The position numbers and the translations under genes are program-made. This document shows, in pieces, positions 1-9,739 of a stretch of 64,000 nucleotides of DNA; positions within the stretch are counted from its first letter, which is position 1, and each line of letters starts with the position of its first letter. Source of the stretch: Azohydromonas aeria (GTDB taxonomy: Bacteria; Pseudomonadota; Gammaproteobacteria; Burkholderiales; Burkholderiaceae_C). The DNA is taken from the NCBI RefSeq assembly GCF_009760915.1, contig NZ_VIDQ01000023.1, positions 31,672 to 95,671 on the forward strand, read 5' to 3'. The notes under the pieces are model-generated. The model ran no database searches. It was not told the origin of the DNA and saw only the letters and a list, made by a program, of their open reading frames with translations.

Positions 1-1860
1 CTGCGCCGCCTCTCGCGCGCGGAGCTCAAGCTGCTGGCGCACGAGTTGCGCGACTTCCTGCTGCAGAGCGTCAGCCGCACCGGCGGGCACCTGTCCAGCA
101 ACCTCGGCACGGTCGAGCTCACCATCGCGCTGCACGCCGTGTTCGACACCCCGCGCGACCGCCTGGTGTGGGACGTGGGCCACCAGACCTACCCGCACAA
201 GATCCTCACCGGGCGGCGCGAGGCCATGGCCACGCTGCGCCAGCTCGGCGGCATCAGCGGCTTCCCGCGCCGCGACGAGAGCGAGTACGACACCTTCGGC
301 ACCGCGCACAGCTCCACCTCGATCTCCGCGGCGCTGGGCATGGCGCTGGCCGCGCAGCTCAAGGGCGAGCACCGCCATGCCGTGGCCATCATCGGCGACG
401 GCGCCATGACCGCGGGCATGGCCTTCGAGGCGCTGAACAACGCCGGCGTGCCGCACGCGGGCGTGCCGGCCAACATGCTGGTGGTGCTCAACGACAACGA
501 CATGTCGATCAGCCCGCCCGTGGGCGCGCTCAACAAGTACCTGGCGCGGCTGATGAGCGGCAAGTTCTACGCCGTGGCGCGCGAGGGCGCCAAGAGCGTG
601 CTCAAGAATGCGCCGCCGCTGCTGGAGCTCGCGCGCCGGCTGGAGGAGCATGCCAAGGGCATGGTGATCCCCGGCACGATCTTCGAGGAGTTCGGCTTCA
701 ACTACGTCGGCCCCATCGACGGCCACGACCTCGACGCGCTGATCCCCACGCTGGAGAACCTGCGCGACAAGAAGGGCCCGCAGTTCCTGCACGTGGTCAC
801 GAAGAAGGGCTATGGCTACAAGCTCGCCGAGGCCGACCCGATCGCTTACCACGGCCCCGGCAAGTTCGACCCGGCGCTGGGCCTGGTCAAGCCGGCCACG
901 CCGCCGAAGCCGACCTTCACCCAGGTCTTCGGCCAGTGGCTGTGCGACATGGCCGAGGCCGATCCCAAGCTCGTGGCCATCACCCCGGCCATGCGCGAGG
1001 GCTCCGGCATGGTCGAGTTCCACCAGCGCTTCCCTGCGCGCTACTTCGACGTCGGCATCGCCGAGCAGCATGCCGTGACCTTCGCCGCCGGCCTGGCCTG
1101 CGAGGGATTGAAGCCGGTGGTGGCGATCTATTCCACCTTCCTGCAGCGCGGCTACGACCAGCTCATCCACGACGTGGCGCTGCAGAAGCTGCCGATGGTG
1201 CTCGCGCTCGACCGCGCCGGGCTGGTGGGCGCCGACGGCGCCACGCACGCCGGCGCCTACGACATCGCCTACCTGCGCTGCATTCCCAACGTCAGCCTGC
1301 TGGCGCCTGCCGACGAGGACGAGTGCCGCACCGCGCTGTCCACCGCCTTCGCGCAGGACCACCCCGTGGCCGTGCGTTACCCGCGCGGCGCCGGCGTGGG
1401 CCGCGCCGTGCAGCCGGGCTTCGCGCAGTGGGAGTGGGGCCGGGGCGAGGTGCGCCGCCGCGGCCAGCGCATCGCCATCCTGGCCTTCGGCACGCTGCTG
1501 TACCCGGCGCTCGAAGCCGCCGAGAAGCTCGACGCCACGGTGGCGAACATGCGCTTCGTCAAGCCGCTGGATGCCGCGCTCGTGGCCGAGCTGGCATGCA
1601 CCCACGACGCTCTCGTGACGGTGGAGGAGGGGTGCGTGATGGGCGGCGCCGGCGCGGCCGTGATGGAGGCGTTGCAGGCCGCGGGGCTGGACACGCCGGT
1701 TCTGGCGCTGGGCCTGCCCGACCGGTTCATCGAGCATGGCGACCCGGCCAGGCTGCTGTCCCTGGTCGGCCTGGACGCCGCGGGCATCGAGCAGTCGGTG
1801 CTCAAGCGCTTCGGCCCGAAGCCGGCGCTGGTGGCCTCGGCGGTGGCCGTCAACAGCTGA
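1..1860 (+). CDS. dxs: 1-deoxy-D-xylulose-5-phosphate synthase (5' end outside window)
   Basis: Thiamine-diphosphate enzyme that condenses pyruvate and glyceraldehyde 3-phosphate, the first step of the MEP isoprenoid pathway in the cytoplasm. The reading frame is open from base 1 and already reads LRRL...[14 protein letters not shown], the normal DXS N-terminus, so only about a dozen residues are missing; the TTG at 46 is not the true start. Visible signatures are [19 protein letters not shown], the TPP-binding [16 protein letters not shown] and the C-terminal transketolase domain. About 619 residues are present, close to the usual 620-640. A strong terminator follows the stop. Confidence 0.97.
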   Translation: MRRLSRAELKLLAHELRDFLLQSVSRTGGHLSSNLGTVELTIALHAVFDTPRDRLVWDVGHQTYPHKILTGRREAMATLRQLGGISGFPRRDESEYDTFGTAHSSTSISAALGMALAAQLKGEHRHAVAIIGDGAMTAGMAFEALNNAGVPHAGVPANMLVVLNDNDMSISPPVGALNKYLARLMSGKFYAVAREGAKSVLKNAPPLLELARRLEEHAKGMVIPGTIFEEFGFNYVGPIDGHDLDALIPTLENLRDKKGPQFLHVVTKKGYGYKLAEADPIAYHGPGKFDPALGLVKPATPPKPTFTQVFGQWLCDMAEADPKLVAITPAMREGSGMVEFHQRFPARYFDVGIAEQHAVTFAAGLACEGLKPVVAIYSTFLQRGYDQLIHDVALQKLPMVLALDRAGLVGADGATHAGAYDIAYLRCIPNVSLLAPADEDECRTALSTAFAQDHPVAVRYPRGAGVGRAVQPGFAQWEWGRGEVRRRGQRIAILAFGTLLYPALEAAEKLDATVANMRFVKPLDAALVAELACTHDALVTVEEGCVMGGAGAAVMEALQAAGLDTPVLALGLPDRFIEHGDPARLLSLVGLDAAGIEQSVLKRFGPKPALVASAVAVNS

Positions 1861-1874
1861 CCAGCCCGGCGCAC

Positions 1875-1905
1875 GCCGGTCGCCGTGCCGCGACCGGCAT
1901 TTTTT
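1875..1905 (+). terminator. Rho-independent terminator of dxs
   Basis: Perfect 9-bp stem (GCCGGTCGC at 1875-1883 with GCGACCGGC at 1890-1898), 6-nt loop, then six T from 1900. It begins 14 bp after the dxs stop. A second small palindrome, GCTGCA-A-TGCAGC at 1906-1918, follows directly but has no T tract of its own. Confidence 0.9.
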
Positions 1906-1941
1906 GCTGCAATGCAGCAAACAGGGTCTTCGGCCTGGCTT

Positions 1942-2376
1942 TCAGCGCGTCGTCGCCCTCTTGCGCACGCACTCCAGGTAAGCCTGCCCGTCCGGCGGCA
2001 GCCCGGAGCGCTGCGAGGCCCAGATCATTTCGCCCAGGCATTCCATCATCTCGTGGTGCGCCTCGTGGGCCGAGCCCAGCTTGGCCGCGAGCAGCCCGAA
2101 AGCCTGCTTGATGCCGCTGGGCTGGTCGATGGCGACCTGCTCGGTGATGGACAGGTGCATGGACAGGTGCAGGAAGGGGTTCACGCGCCCGTCCTCGACC
2201 TTGTAGTCGGCGGCCAGCGCCGCGTCCACGTCGCCGAGCTCGGCGTGGTACTCCGGGTGCTCGGCCACCCAGGGCGCGGCCACGGCTTCCATCGGGGTGA
2301 GCACGCTGCCTTCGCGGTGCTTGCGCCAGACCTCGCAGAAGAAGCGGCGCACGTCGTGTTGGGAAGGTTGGAACAT
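1942..2376 (-). CDS. DUF1841 family protein
   Basis: 144-residue cytoplasmic protein of unknown function. It begins MFQPSQHDVRRFFCEVWRK and carries the family features of conserved early Phe/Trp residues and a middle HLSMHLSITEQVAIDQP stretch followed by an EAHHEMMECLGEMIW helix. I recognise this as DUF1841, common in beta- and gammaproteobacteria. The start at 2376 is preferred because the frame upstream of it is low-complexity and not conserved-looking. It is convergent with dxs and is followed on the same strand by no close gene. No catalytic motif was recognised. Confidence 0.85.
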   Translation of the reverse strand: MFQPSQHDVRRFFCEVWRKHREGSVLTPMEAVAAPWVAEHPEYHAELGDVDAALAADYKVEDGRVNPFLHLSMHLSITEQVAIDQPSGIKQAFGLLAAKLGSAHEAHHEMMECLGEMIWASQRSGLPPDGQAYLECVRKRATTR

Positions 2377-2428
2377 CCCGCGATTGTCGCGCCCGCGCAT
2401 GCCCCGGGCCGGGCCGCAGGCTTCGCAG

Positions 2429-3094
2429 TCAGGCCGGGCCGTCGTCGTCGCTGCGCCAGGCCGGCACGCGCCAGTCGCGCTGCAGCGCCAGCAGCCGCAG
2501 GCTGCTGGCCGTGATCGCGCCGGCGGCCAGCGCGGCCTCGTCGGTGCCGCCCGTGGCCTGCACCGCCACCACCGCCCAGCCGCCGGCGAAGGCCAGCACG
2601 GCATAGGGGCGGTGGTCGCTGAAGGCGGCCGGGATCTGGTTGCACACGATGTCGCGCAGCACGCCGCCGAAGGTGGCCGTCATCACGCCCATGACCACGG
2701 CGATGAGGGCGGGCACCTGCGCCTGCAGCGCGATCTGCGTGCCGCTGGCGGCGAACAGGCCCAGCCCCAGCGCGTCGGGCCACAGCATGGCGCGCTCGGT
2801 GGGGCGCAGGTGGTGCGCGCGCATGAAGAACATCGCGCCCACGGCCAGCGCCAGCAGCACCCAGACCCAGCCCGCGTGCTGCACCCAGAAGAAGGGCCGG
2901 CGGTCCAGCAGCACGTCGCGCAGCGTGCCGCCGCCAAACGCCGTGAGCCCGGCCACCACGCACATGCCCACCACGTCGAGCCGCTTGCGCGCGGCCTCGA
3001 CCAGGCCGGACAGCGCGAAGGCCAGCGTCGCCACGATCTCGATGGCCAGTTGCGCCGTGGACAATGCGCCCCACCAGTCCGGAAGTTTCCCCAT
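2429..3094 (-). CDS. Trimeric intracellular cation channel (TRIC/YicG, UPF0126) family membrane protein
   Basis: 221-residue polytopic inner-membrane protein with about seven hydrophobic segments. It is built of two homologous UPF0126 halves, each with a glycine-rich signature: FGGGTLRDVLLDRRPF in the first half and FGGVLRDIVCNQIP in the second. Bacterial TRIC homologues form monovalent cation channels; the physiological role of most members is unknown. The start gives a normal N-terminus and lies 81 bp from the divergent TauE/SafE gene. The gene lies 52 bp upstream of the DUF1841 start on the same strand, so the two may be co-transcribed. Confidence 0.9.
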   Translation of the reverse strand: MGKLPDWWGALSTAQLAIEIVATLAFALSGLVEAARKRLDVVGMCVVAGLTAFGGGTLRDVLLDRRPFFWVQHAGWVWVLLALAVGAMFFMRAHHLRPTERAMLWPDALGLGLFAASGTQIALQAQVPALIAVVMGVMTATFGGVLRDIVCNQIPAAFSDHRPYAVLAFAGGWAVVAVQATGGTDEAALAAGAITASSLRLLALQRDWRVPAWRSDDDGPA

Positions 3095-3175
3095 GTCGTT
3101 TCAGCCTCCACGCCGCGGCGCGCATTGTCGCCGCGGCGTTCGCCCCGCCTTTGGGGCCATCGAACCGGACTCGCC

Positions 3176-3937
3176 ATGCCGCCGCTGCCCCCGGTGATCG
3201 ACGACCCGGCCTTCTACGCCGTGGCGGTGCCGGCGGTGCTGCTCATGGGCCTGGCCAAGAGTGGCTTCGGCGCGGGCTTCGGCGCGTTGGCGGTGCCGCT
3301 GATGGCGCTGGCCGTGCCGGTGCCGCAGGCCGCGGCGATCATGCTGCCGCTGCTGGCGGTGATGGACGCGCTGGGGCTGGCGGTGTTCCTGCGCGAGTTC
3401 GACCGCAGCCTGATCCGGCTGCTGCTGCCCGCGGGGCTGCTCGGCACGGTGCTGGGCACGCTGCTGTTCAACCTGCTGTCGGCCAAGGTGGTGGCCGGGC
3501 TGGTGGGTGCCATTACGCTGGCGTTCCTGGCCATCCGCTGGTTCTTCCCGCCGCGCGCCGACGCGCCGCCGCCACCGCGCTGGCTGGGCTTCGTGCTCGG
3601 CCTGACCTCGGGCTTCACCAGCTTCGTGGCGCACGCGGGCGGGCCGCCGGTGGCCTTCTACCTGCTGCCGCTGCGCCTCACGCCCGTGCAGTTCACGGCC
3701 ACTGCGGCGGTGTTCTTCGCCGCGGTCAACGCCTCGAAGTGGATTCCCTACGCCTGGCTCGGCCTGATCGACCTGCGCAACCTGGCCACCTCGCTGGTGC
3801 TCATGCCGCTGGCGCCCGTGGGCGTGTGGCTGGGCGTGCACGTGGTGCGGCGCATCTCGCAGCGCGTGTTCTACGCGCTGTTCTCGATCGGGATGCTGCT
3901 CACGGGGGTGAAGCTGGTGTGGGACGCGCTGGCTTGA
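3176..3937 (+). CDS. Sulfite exporter TauE/SafE family (DUF81) permease
   Basis: 253-residue integral membrane protein with about eight membrane segments. It shows the internal duplication of the TauE/SafE family: GLAKSGFGAGFGALAVPLM near the N-terminus and GLTSGFTSFVAHAGGPPVAF in the second half. Family members export sulfite, sulfoacetate or related anions, but the substrate here cannot be told. The ATG at 3176 was chosen because upstream in-frame sequence is not hydrophobic and reads antisense to the neighbour. Its last 38 bp overlap convergently with the Kef-type antiporter gene. Confidence 0.9.
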   Translation: MPPLPPVIDDPAFYAVAVPAVLLMGLAKSGFGAGFGALAVPLMALAVPVPQAAAIMLPLLAVMDALGLAVFLREFDRSLIRLLLPAGLLGTVLGTLLFNLLSAKVVAGLVGAITLAFLAIRWFFPPRADAPPPPRWLGFVLGLTSGFTSFVAHAGGPPVAFYLLPLRLTPVQFTATAAVFFAAVNASKWIPYAWLGLIDLRNLATSLVLMPLAPVGVWLGVHVVRRISQRVFYALFSIGMLLTGVKLVWDALA

Positions 3938-5777
3938 GCGCCGCCGCCGCGGCCTCGGCGCGCTCGGCGCGCTCGCGTGCCCACAGCGCCTCCAGCTGCT
4001 CGCGGCCCTGGCGCGCCATGGCGATGAGGCGCTGCTCGTCGCCGAAGTGCGGCGCCATCTGCTCCAGCAGCTCGATGCTGTGCTCGCGAAAGCGCCGGGC
4101 CTGCTCGCCGGCGTGGGCCGGGTCGTAGCCCATGAGCTCCAGCACGCTGCGCGCGCTCGCGAGCGCGGCGTCGAAGGTCTCGCGCTCGATGAGCGTCACG
4201 CCGCGGGCGCGCAGCCCGTAGTAGTGGGTGACGTTGCGTGCACGGGCAACGACCTGCAACTGCGGGAAGTTCTGACGCACCAGGTCCACCACCGCCAGGC
4301 TCTGCGCCACGTCGTCGATGGCCACCACGATCACGCGCGCCTGGGCCGCGCCGGCGGTGCGCAGCAGGTCCAGCCGCGTCGCGTCGCCGAAGAACACGCG
4401 CCAGCCGAAGCGCCGCACCGTCTCGACCTGGTCGGCGTCATGCTCCAGCACCGTGGCCGAGAGGCCCTGCGCCGCCAGCAGCCGGCCCACCACCTGGCCG
4501 TAGCGGCCGAAGCCCGCGATGATCACCGGCGCCTGCTGCGGTTCCTCGAGCTGCGGCAGCGCCGCGGTGTCGCGCCCTCGCGCCAGGCGCGGGCACAGCC
4601 AGCGGTCGCTGGCCTTGAGCAGCAGCGGCGTCAGCGCCATCGACAGCGCCACCGCCGCCACCAGCAGCGAGGCCGTGCCCGCGTCCATCACCCCGCGCTG
4701 CGCCGCGGCCTGGAACACCACGAAGCCGAACTCGCCGCCCTGCGCCAGCAGCAGCACGAACACCGGGCGCTCGGCCGGCGGCAGCCGCATCGGCAGCGTC
4801 ATGGCGGTGAGCAGCAGCGCCTTGAGCGCCACGAAGGCCAGCACCACCGCGGCCAGCGCCAGCGGGCGCGCCATCACCACGGCGAAGTCCACGCCCATGC
4901 CCACGGCCATGAAGAACAGGCCCAGCAGCAGCCCCTTGAAGGGCTCCAGGTCGGTCTCGAGCTGGCGCCGGTACTCGCTGTCGGCCAGCAGCACGCCGGC
5001 GAGGAAGGCGCCCAGCGCCATCGACAGCCCCGCGGCCTGCATCAGCGCCGCGGTGGCCACCACCAGCAGCAGCGACGCGGCGGTGAACACCTCCGGCGTG
5101 CGGCTGCGCGCGGTCCAGCGCAGCAGCGGGCGCAGCAGCAGCCGCCCGCCCAGCACCACGCCGGCGATGACGAGCGCCGCGCGCAGCGCCGCGGGCCAGC
5201 CGGCCCAGCCCTCGGCATGCACCTCCTGGTGCGGCGTGCCGGCCAGCAGCGGGATCAGTGCCAGGATCGGGATGGCGGCGATGTCCTGCAGCAGCGCCAC
5301 GCCCAGCACGCCCTGGCCTGCGGCGGTGTCCTTGAGGTTGCGCTCGGCCAGCTCGGTCAGCCCGATGGCGGTGGACGACAGCGCCAGCCCCAGCGCGGCA
5401 ATGAGCGCCATGCGTCCGGGCACGCCGGCCAGCAGCATGGCCGCCGCGGCGATCAGCGCCGCCGAGCCCACCAGCTGCACGCTGCCCCAGCCGAAGATCG
5501 GTCGGCGCAGCGCCCACAGCCGCCGCGGCTCCAGCTCCAAGCCGACCAGGAACAGCATCAGCACCACACCGAACTCGGAGAAGTGCAGGATCGCCTGCGC
5601 GTCGCCGGCCACGTCCAGCCCCCAGGGCCCGACGGCGATGCCCGCGCCCAGGTAGCCTAGGATCGAGCCCAGCCCCAGGCGCCGCGCCAGCGGCACCGCC
5701 ACCACCGCCGCGCCCAGGTACACCAGGCTCGACAGCAGCCAGCCGCCGGAGCTCGCGGCATGTTCCACCGCCGCCAT
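3900..5777 (-). CDS. Kef-type monovalent cation:proton antiporter (CPA2 family)
   Basis: 625-residue inner-membrane antiporter. The first about 390 residues hold roughly twelve membrane spans of the Na+/H+ exchanger fold (GYLGAGIAVGPWGL, FSEFGVVLMLFLVGLELEP). From about residue 412 comes a TrkA-N/RCK Rossmann domain (IIAGFGRYGQVVGRLLA, with DATRLDLLRTAGA) that binds NAD(H) or glutathione adducts. In the family this gives potassium efflux in exchange for protons during electrophile stress or pH change. The start at 5777 (MAAVEHAAS) places a short hydrophilic leader before the first span; an in-frame ATG 26 codons upstream looks unlikely. No KefF/KefG-type partner gene is adjacent. Confidence 0.9.
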   Translation of the reverse strand: MAAVEHAASSGGWLLSSLVYLGAAVVAVPLARRLGLGSILGYLGAGIAVGPWGLDVAGDAQAILHFSEFGVVLMLFLVGLELEPRRLWALRRPIFGWGSVQLVGSAALIAAAAMLLAGVPGRMALIAALGLALSSTAIGLTELAERNLKDTAAGQGVLGVALLQDIAAIPILALIPLLAGTPHQEVHAEGWAGWPAALRAALVIAGVVLGGRLLLRPLLRWTARSRTPEVFTAASLLLVVATAALMQAAGLSMALGAFLAGVLLADSEYRRQLETDLEPFKGLLLGLFFMAVGMGVDFAVVMARPLALAAVVLAFVALKALLLTAMTLPMRLPPAERPVFVLLLAQGGEFGFVVFQAAAQRGVMDAGTASLLVAAVALSMALTPLLLKASDRWLCPRLARGRDTAALPQLEEPQQAPVIIAGFGRYGQVVGRLLAAQGLSATVLEHDADQVETVRRFGWRVFFGDATRLDLLRTAGAAQARVIVVAIDDVAQSLAVVDLVRQNFPQLQVVARARNVTHYYGLRARGVTLIERETFDAALASARSVLELMGYDPAHAGEQARRFREHSIELLEQMAPHFGDEQRLIAMARQGREQLEALWARERAERAEAAAAALKPARPTPASPP

Positions 5778-5954
5778 CACGGGCTCCCGACAGGAAGGGG
5801 GAGGACGGCGGGCAGCGGCGGTCGATACATCGTCGGGCAACCTCAACAAGGGCAAGCCGCCACGATAGCCCAGGCACTGCCGGTAACCGGTTGTGACTGT
5901 TACTCTCGCAACGCAGCGCTACGCTGTGGCTTGTTCTTGCTGCGGAGACCGGTG

Positions 5955-6683
5955 ATGAAAGTGCTGCTCGTGGATGACCATCCGTTGATCCTTTCGGCCT
6001 TGCAGGGCGTCATCAAGGGGCTCGGCAGCGACGTGAGCGTGACCACCGCGGCCAGCGCGCGCGAGTTGCGGCAGCGGCTGTCCGAGGATGCCGATTACGA
6101 CCTGATGCTGCTGGACCTGCAGCTCGGCGACGCCGACGGCTTCGAGGTGCTGACCGAGATGCGCCGCGACCACCCGGCGTTGCCGGTGGTGGTGGTGTCG
6201 GGCACCGACCGCGCCGCCGACGTGCTGCGCGCCATCGACCTGGGCGCCATGGGCTTCGTGCCCAAGCGCGCCTCCAACGAGCTGCTGTTCGAGGCGCTGC
6301 GCCTGGTGATGTCGGGCGGCATCTTCGTGCCGCCGGTGTCCGCGGGCCTGGGCGGCCCGGCGCCGGCCGCGCATGAGCCCGCGCCGCTGCTGCAGCCGCG
6401 GCTGCAGCCGTCGGCCGGCGCGCCGGGGACCTCCGGCGGGCTGCCCGCCGTGCCCAACGTCGCCGGCCTCACGCCGCGGCAGAACGAGGTGCTGGGCAAG
6501 CTGCTGCAGGGCCTGCCCAACAAGCTCATCGCGCGCGAGCTCAACCTGTCGGTGGAAACCGTCAAGGACCACGTGGCGGCGGTGCTGCGCGTGCTCGACG
6601 TGAGCACGCGCACGCAGGCCGTGCTGGCCGTGAGCCGCATGCAGCAGAGCGCCGCGGCCACCACGCCGCCTACGCGCTACTGA
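5955..6683 (+). CDS. Two-component response regulator, receiver plus LuxR-type HTH
   Basis: 242-residue cytoplasmic transcription factor. The receiver domain covers about residues 1-120 (VDDHPLILSALQG at the N-terminus, phospho-acceptor Asp54 in LMLLDLQLG). A Pro/Ala-rich linker covers about 122-168. The C-terminal LuxR/NarL helix-turn-helix starts at LTPRQNEVLGKLLQG and continues ARELNLSVETVKDHV. The following hybrid kinase gene starts 13 bp after this stop, so the two form one operon and almost certainly a cognate pair. The stimulus and target genes are not evident. Confidence 0.92.
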   Translation: MKVLLVDDHPLILSALQGVIKGLGSDVSVTTAASARELRQRLSEDADYDLMLLDLQLGDADGFEVLTEMRRDHPALPVVVVSGTDRAADVLRAIDLGAMGFVPKRASNELLFEALRLVMSGGIFVPPVSAGLGGPAPAAHEPAPLLQPRLQPSAGAPGTSGGLPAVPNVAGLTPRQNEVLGKLLQGLPNKLIARELNLSVETVKDHVAAVLRVLDVSTRTQAVLAVSRMQQSAAATTPPTRY

Positions 6684-6696
6684 GCAGGCCGCGCTG

Positions 6697-8541
6697 GTGA
6701 GCACCGTGCTGCCCACGCGCGCCCTTGCCGCGGCGCCGCCTGCCGCCGCCGCCACCGCGCCCTCGCCGCAGGCGCGGCAACTGGAGCACGCGCGCGCGCT
6801 CTACACCCAGACGCCGGCCACGCTGGCAGGCAACCTGGTGGGCGTGGTGCTGGTGGTGAGCTTCTTCAGCGGCGTGGCCGAGCCGCTGCGGCTCTACGGC
6901 TGGGTCGCCGTCATGGCGGTGCTGTGGAGCACGCGGCTGGCGCACTACCTGCGCTTCCTGCGCCAGCCCGACGCCGACGACGCGACGCTGCTGGCCTGGC
7001 GCCAGAGCTGGCGCGTGCTGGCGCTGCTGCTGGGCAGCTGCTGGGGCCTGGCGGCATGGATGTTCTGGATTCCCACCTCGCCGCCGCACCAGGTGGCGCT
7101 GCTGCTGATCATCTACAGCTACTGCGTCGGCTCGGTGCAGATGCTCGCCGGGCAGCCGCGGCTGTTCGTGGCCTTCCTGTGCCTGGTGCTGCTGCCCACC
7201 GTGGCGCGCGTGGCCACGGACATGGGCCACCCGTTCCGGCTGCAGCTGGCGTTGATCATGTGCATCCTGTTCGGCGCGGTGTGGCTCATGGCCCGCACCT
7301 ACCGCAGCGCGCTGGCGCAGGCCATCGAGCTCAAGCTGCGCACCGACCAGCTCGCCGCGCAGCTGCGCGTGGAAAAGGCCGCCGCCGAGGACGCGCGCCG
7401 CGCCGCCGAGGCCGCCAGCCGCGCCAAGACGCAGTTCTTCGCCGCCGCCAGCCACGACCTGCGCCAGCCGCTGCACGCCATGGGGCTCTTTGCCGAGACG
7501 CTGCGCCAGCGCTGCCACGACCCCGACGTGGCCGCGCTGGTCAACAGCATCAACGAGAGCGTGGATGCGCTGGAGGGCCTCTTCGGCGAGCTGCTCGACA
7601 TCACCCGCATCGACACCGGCGGCGTGGAGGTCAAGCCCGCGCCGGTGCGGCTGCGCGAGGTGTTCGCGCGGCTGCGCCTGCACTTCGAGCCCACCGCCTT
7701 CGAGAAGGGCCTGGCGCTGACCTTCCGCGGCGAGCAGCACGTGCTGCATGCCGACCCGGTGGTGCTGGAGCGCATCCTGCGCAACCTGGTGAGCAACGCC
7801 ATCCGCTACACCGAGGACGGCGGCGTGCTGGTGAGCTGCCGCCGCCGCGGCAACCGGCTGCTGCTGCAGGTCTGGGACAGCGGCATCGGCATCAGCGAGC
7901 AGAGCCTGCCGCGCATCTTCGACGAGTTCTTCCAGGTGCACAGCAGCCAGCGCCCGCTGGAGCCGCACCAGCGCAAGGGCCTGGGGCTGGGCCTGGCCAT
8001 CGTCAAGCGGCTGGCCGACCTGATGGGCGCGCCGCTGACGGTGCGCTCGCGCGTGGGCCACGGCACCGTCTTCAGCCTGGAGGTCGATCCCGGCGTGGTG
8101 CCCGCGCCCACGGCCACGCCGGTGGAGGTCAGCCCGAAGATGCCGCTGGGCCTGAGCCTGCAGGGCCGGCTGGTGGTGGTGGTGGAGGACGAGCCCGCGG
8201 TGCGCGAGGGCCTCACCGTGCTGCTCAAGGCCTGGGGCGCCGACGTGCTCGACTTCGACAGCGTGGGCACGGCCGAGGCCTGGGCCGCCAGTGTCGCGCC
8301 GCCGCGCCCGGACCTGCTGATCGTGGACTACCGGCTGCCCGAGGCGCGCACCGGGCTGGAGGCGCTGGACGCCATCCGCCGGCGCTGGCCCAGCGAGCGG
8401 CTGCCGGCCATCGTCATCACCGGCAGCAGCCTCAGCGGCCACGAGAAGGAGGCCGACACGCACGACTTCCACCTGCTCATCAAGCCGGTGCTGCCCAACA
8501 AGCTGCGCGCCATGATCGGCTTCAAGCTCAACCAGCGCTGA
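6697..8541 (+). CDS. Hybrid sensor histidine kinase with C-terminal receiver domain
   Basis: 614-residue inner-membrane kinase with a GTG start. About residues 40-200 contain several membrane spans without a large periplasmic domain, so it probably senses a membrane or intracellular cue. A coiled coil precedes the HisKA box ASHDLRQPLHAMGLF with phospho-acceptor His253. The HATPase domain follows (NLVSNAIRYT, GLGLGLAIVKRLADLM). A receiver domain lies at about 490-610 (VVVEDEPAVREGL, phospho-acceptor Asp544 in LLIVDYRLPEA). No Hpt domain is present. It is co-transcribed with the LuxR-type regulator and closed by a strong terminator. Confidence 0.92.
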   Translation: MSTVLPTRALAAAPPAAAATAPSPQARQLEHARALYTQTPATLAGNLVGVVLVVSFFSGVAEPLRLYGWVAVMAVLWSTRLAHYLRFLRQPDADDATLLAWRQSWRVLALLLGSCWGLAAWMFWIPTSPPHQVALLLIIYSYCVGSVQMLAGQPRLFVAFLCLVLLPTVARVATDMGHPFRLQLALIMCILFGAVWLMARTYRSALAQAIELKLRTDQLAAQLRVEKAAAEDARRAAEAASRAKTQFFAAASHDLRQPLHAMGLFAETLRQRCHDPDVAALVNSINESVDALEGLFGELLDITRIDTGGVEVKPAPVRLREVFARLRLHFEPTAFEKGLALTFRGEQHVLHADPVVLERILRNLVSNAIRYTEDGGVLVSCRRRGNRLLLQVWDSGIGISEQSLPRIFDEFFQVHSSQRPLEPHQRKGLGLGLAIVKRLADLMGAPLTVRSRVGHGTVFSLEVDPGVVPAPTATPVEVSPKMPLGLSLQGRLVVVVEDEPAVREGLTVLLKAWGADVLDFDSVGTAEAWAASVAPPRPDLLIVDYRLPEARTGLEALDAIRRRWPSERLPAIVITGSSLSGHEKEADTHDFHLLIKPVLPNKLRAMIGFKLNQR

Positions 8542-8564
8542 AACCGGCTCAAGCCGCAAGGACG

Positions 8565-8590
8565 AAGGCCGCCCGAAGGGGCGGCCTTTT
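8565..8590 (+). terminator. Rho-independent terminator after the hybrid kinase
   Basis: Perfect 10-bp stem AAGGCCGCCC (8565-8574) with GGGCGGCCTT (8579-8588), loop GAAG, then a short T run to 8590. It lies 23 bp after the kinase stop and before the convergent TAXI receptor gene. Confidence 0.9.
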
Positions 8591-8626
8591 CACTGCTTCA
8601 CCGGAGGTCCAGGCGGCCGGCCGGCG

Positions 8627-9691
8627 CTACTTGCACAGCCCCAGGATGCGGTCCTGCTGCGCGCACTGCGCGTTCACCGGCGTGACGGGGCGGGGCGCGG
8701 CGGCCTGCTGCTGCTCGCCCATGCAGGCGCTCATCTCGCGCGCCATGGGCGCGTAGTAGCTCCAGCCCTTGCCCAGCGGCGGCAGCGCCAGCGTGACCTC
8801 CTTCCACTTCGGATGCCCCTCGGCCTGCAGCGTGGGGAAGTTGCGGCACAGCGAGCGCGCGAAGCGGTTGAGATAGAAGCTGCTGGTGGCCGAGGGCGCG
8901 AAGTTGTAAGTGACGAGGAAGGCCTTCACGGCCACGCCGGGCACGTCCTCGGGCAGCAGGTTGGGGTAGTTGCTGGCCTTGATGACGGAGGGGAAGTAGG
9001 TCTGCAGCGCGGCCTTGCTGGCGGGATGGCTGGCGTCGAACTTGAGTAGCCGGATGAGCTGGCGCGCCTCGGGCTTCATGTCCACCAGCAGCTTGGCCGG
9101 CTGCCCGGCCACGGCCACGACCACGTCGATGCTCTTGTCCACGGTGAGCTTGACCAGCGCGTCCTCGTTGCTGAGGTAGCTGGCCTGGCCGTCGGGCAGC
9201 GGCTTGCCGAACATCTGCTTGTACAGCGTGGTGGCCGACAGCGCCGTGCCGCTGAGCAGCGGGCCGACGTTGATGCGGGCGTCGCGGATCTCGTGCACGC
9301 TTTGCAGCGGCGAGTCGGCGCGGGTGATGAAGTAGATCTCCTCGTTGTAGAGCGGCATGACCACGCGCAGCGGACGGATGGTCTCGGCGGCCTGGGGGTT
9401 GCCGGCCGTGGCCTTGTCGAGGAAGGCTTGGTAGACGTCGGACTGCACCAGCGCCAGCTTCACGCCGGGCTCGCTGCGCAGCCGCATCACGTTCTCCGAC
9501 GACCCGGCCGAGGGCAGCGCCTCCAGCGCGATATCGGCTTCCGGCGCGACGAAGCGCGCCAGGTCGCGGCCGATCTGGATGTAGGTGCCGCGCTCCGAGG
9601 CGGTGACGATCTTGTATTCCACGGCCGCCGCCTGGGCGGCCAGCGCGGCCCAGGTGCAGGCCAGGGCGACGGCGATGCGGACGATGCGCAT
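8627..9691 (-). CDS. TAXI-family TRAP transporter solute-binding protein
   Basis: 354-residue exported protein. An N-terminal Sec signal peptide (about residues 1-22, ending AAQAAA) is followed by the TAXI receptor fold, recognised from YKIVTASERGTYIQIGRDLA, LRSEPGVKLALVQSDVYQAF and the DARINVGPLLSGTALSA region. TAXI proteins deliver carboxylates or amino-acid-like solutes to a TRAP membrane permease, yet no TRAP permease is encoded nearby. The C-terminus carries an extra Pro/Gln-rich tail ending CAQQDRILGLCK. The next gene upstream on the same strand ends in a similar tail, which is unusual (see findings). Confidence 0.87.
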   Translation of the reverse strand: MRIVRIAVALACTWAALAAQAAAVEYKIVTASERGTYIQIGRDLARFVAPEADIALEALPSAGSSENVMRLRSEPGVKLALVQSDVYQAFLDKATAGNPQAAETIRPLRVVMPLYNEEIYFITRADSPLQSVHEIRDARINVGPLLSGTALSATTLYKQMFGKPLPDGQASYLSNEDALVKLTVDKSIDVVVAVAGQPAKLLVDMKPEARQLIRLLKFDASHPASKAALQTYFPSVIKASNYPNLLPEDVPGVAVKAFLVTYNFAPSATSSFYLNRFARSLCRNFPTLQAEGHPKWKEVTLALPPLGKGWSYYAPMAREMSACMGEQQQAAAPRPVTPVNAQCAQQDRILGLCK

Positions 9692-9739
9692 GAGTGCTTC
9701 CTCCCGTTGTGATCTCTGTGTCCGGAATCGATCAGCGGC

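Noticed and set aside
46..48. TTG at 46 as the dxs start
   Set aside because: The frame is open and DXS-like upstream to base 1, so the true start lies outside the window.
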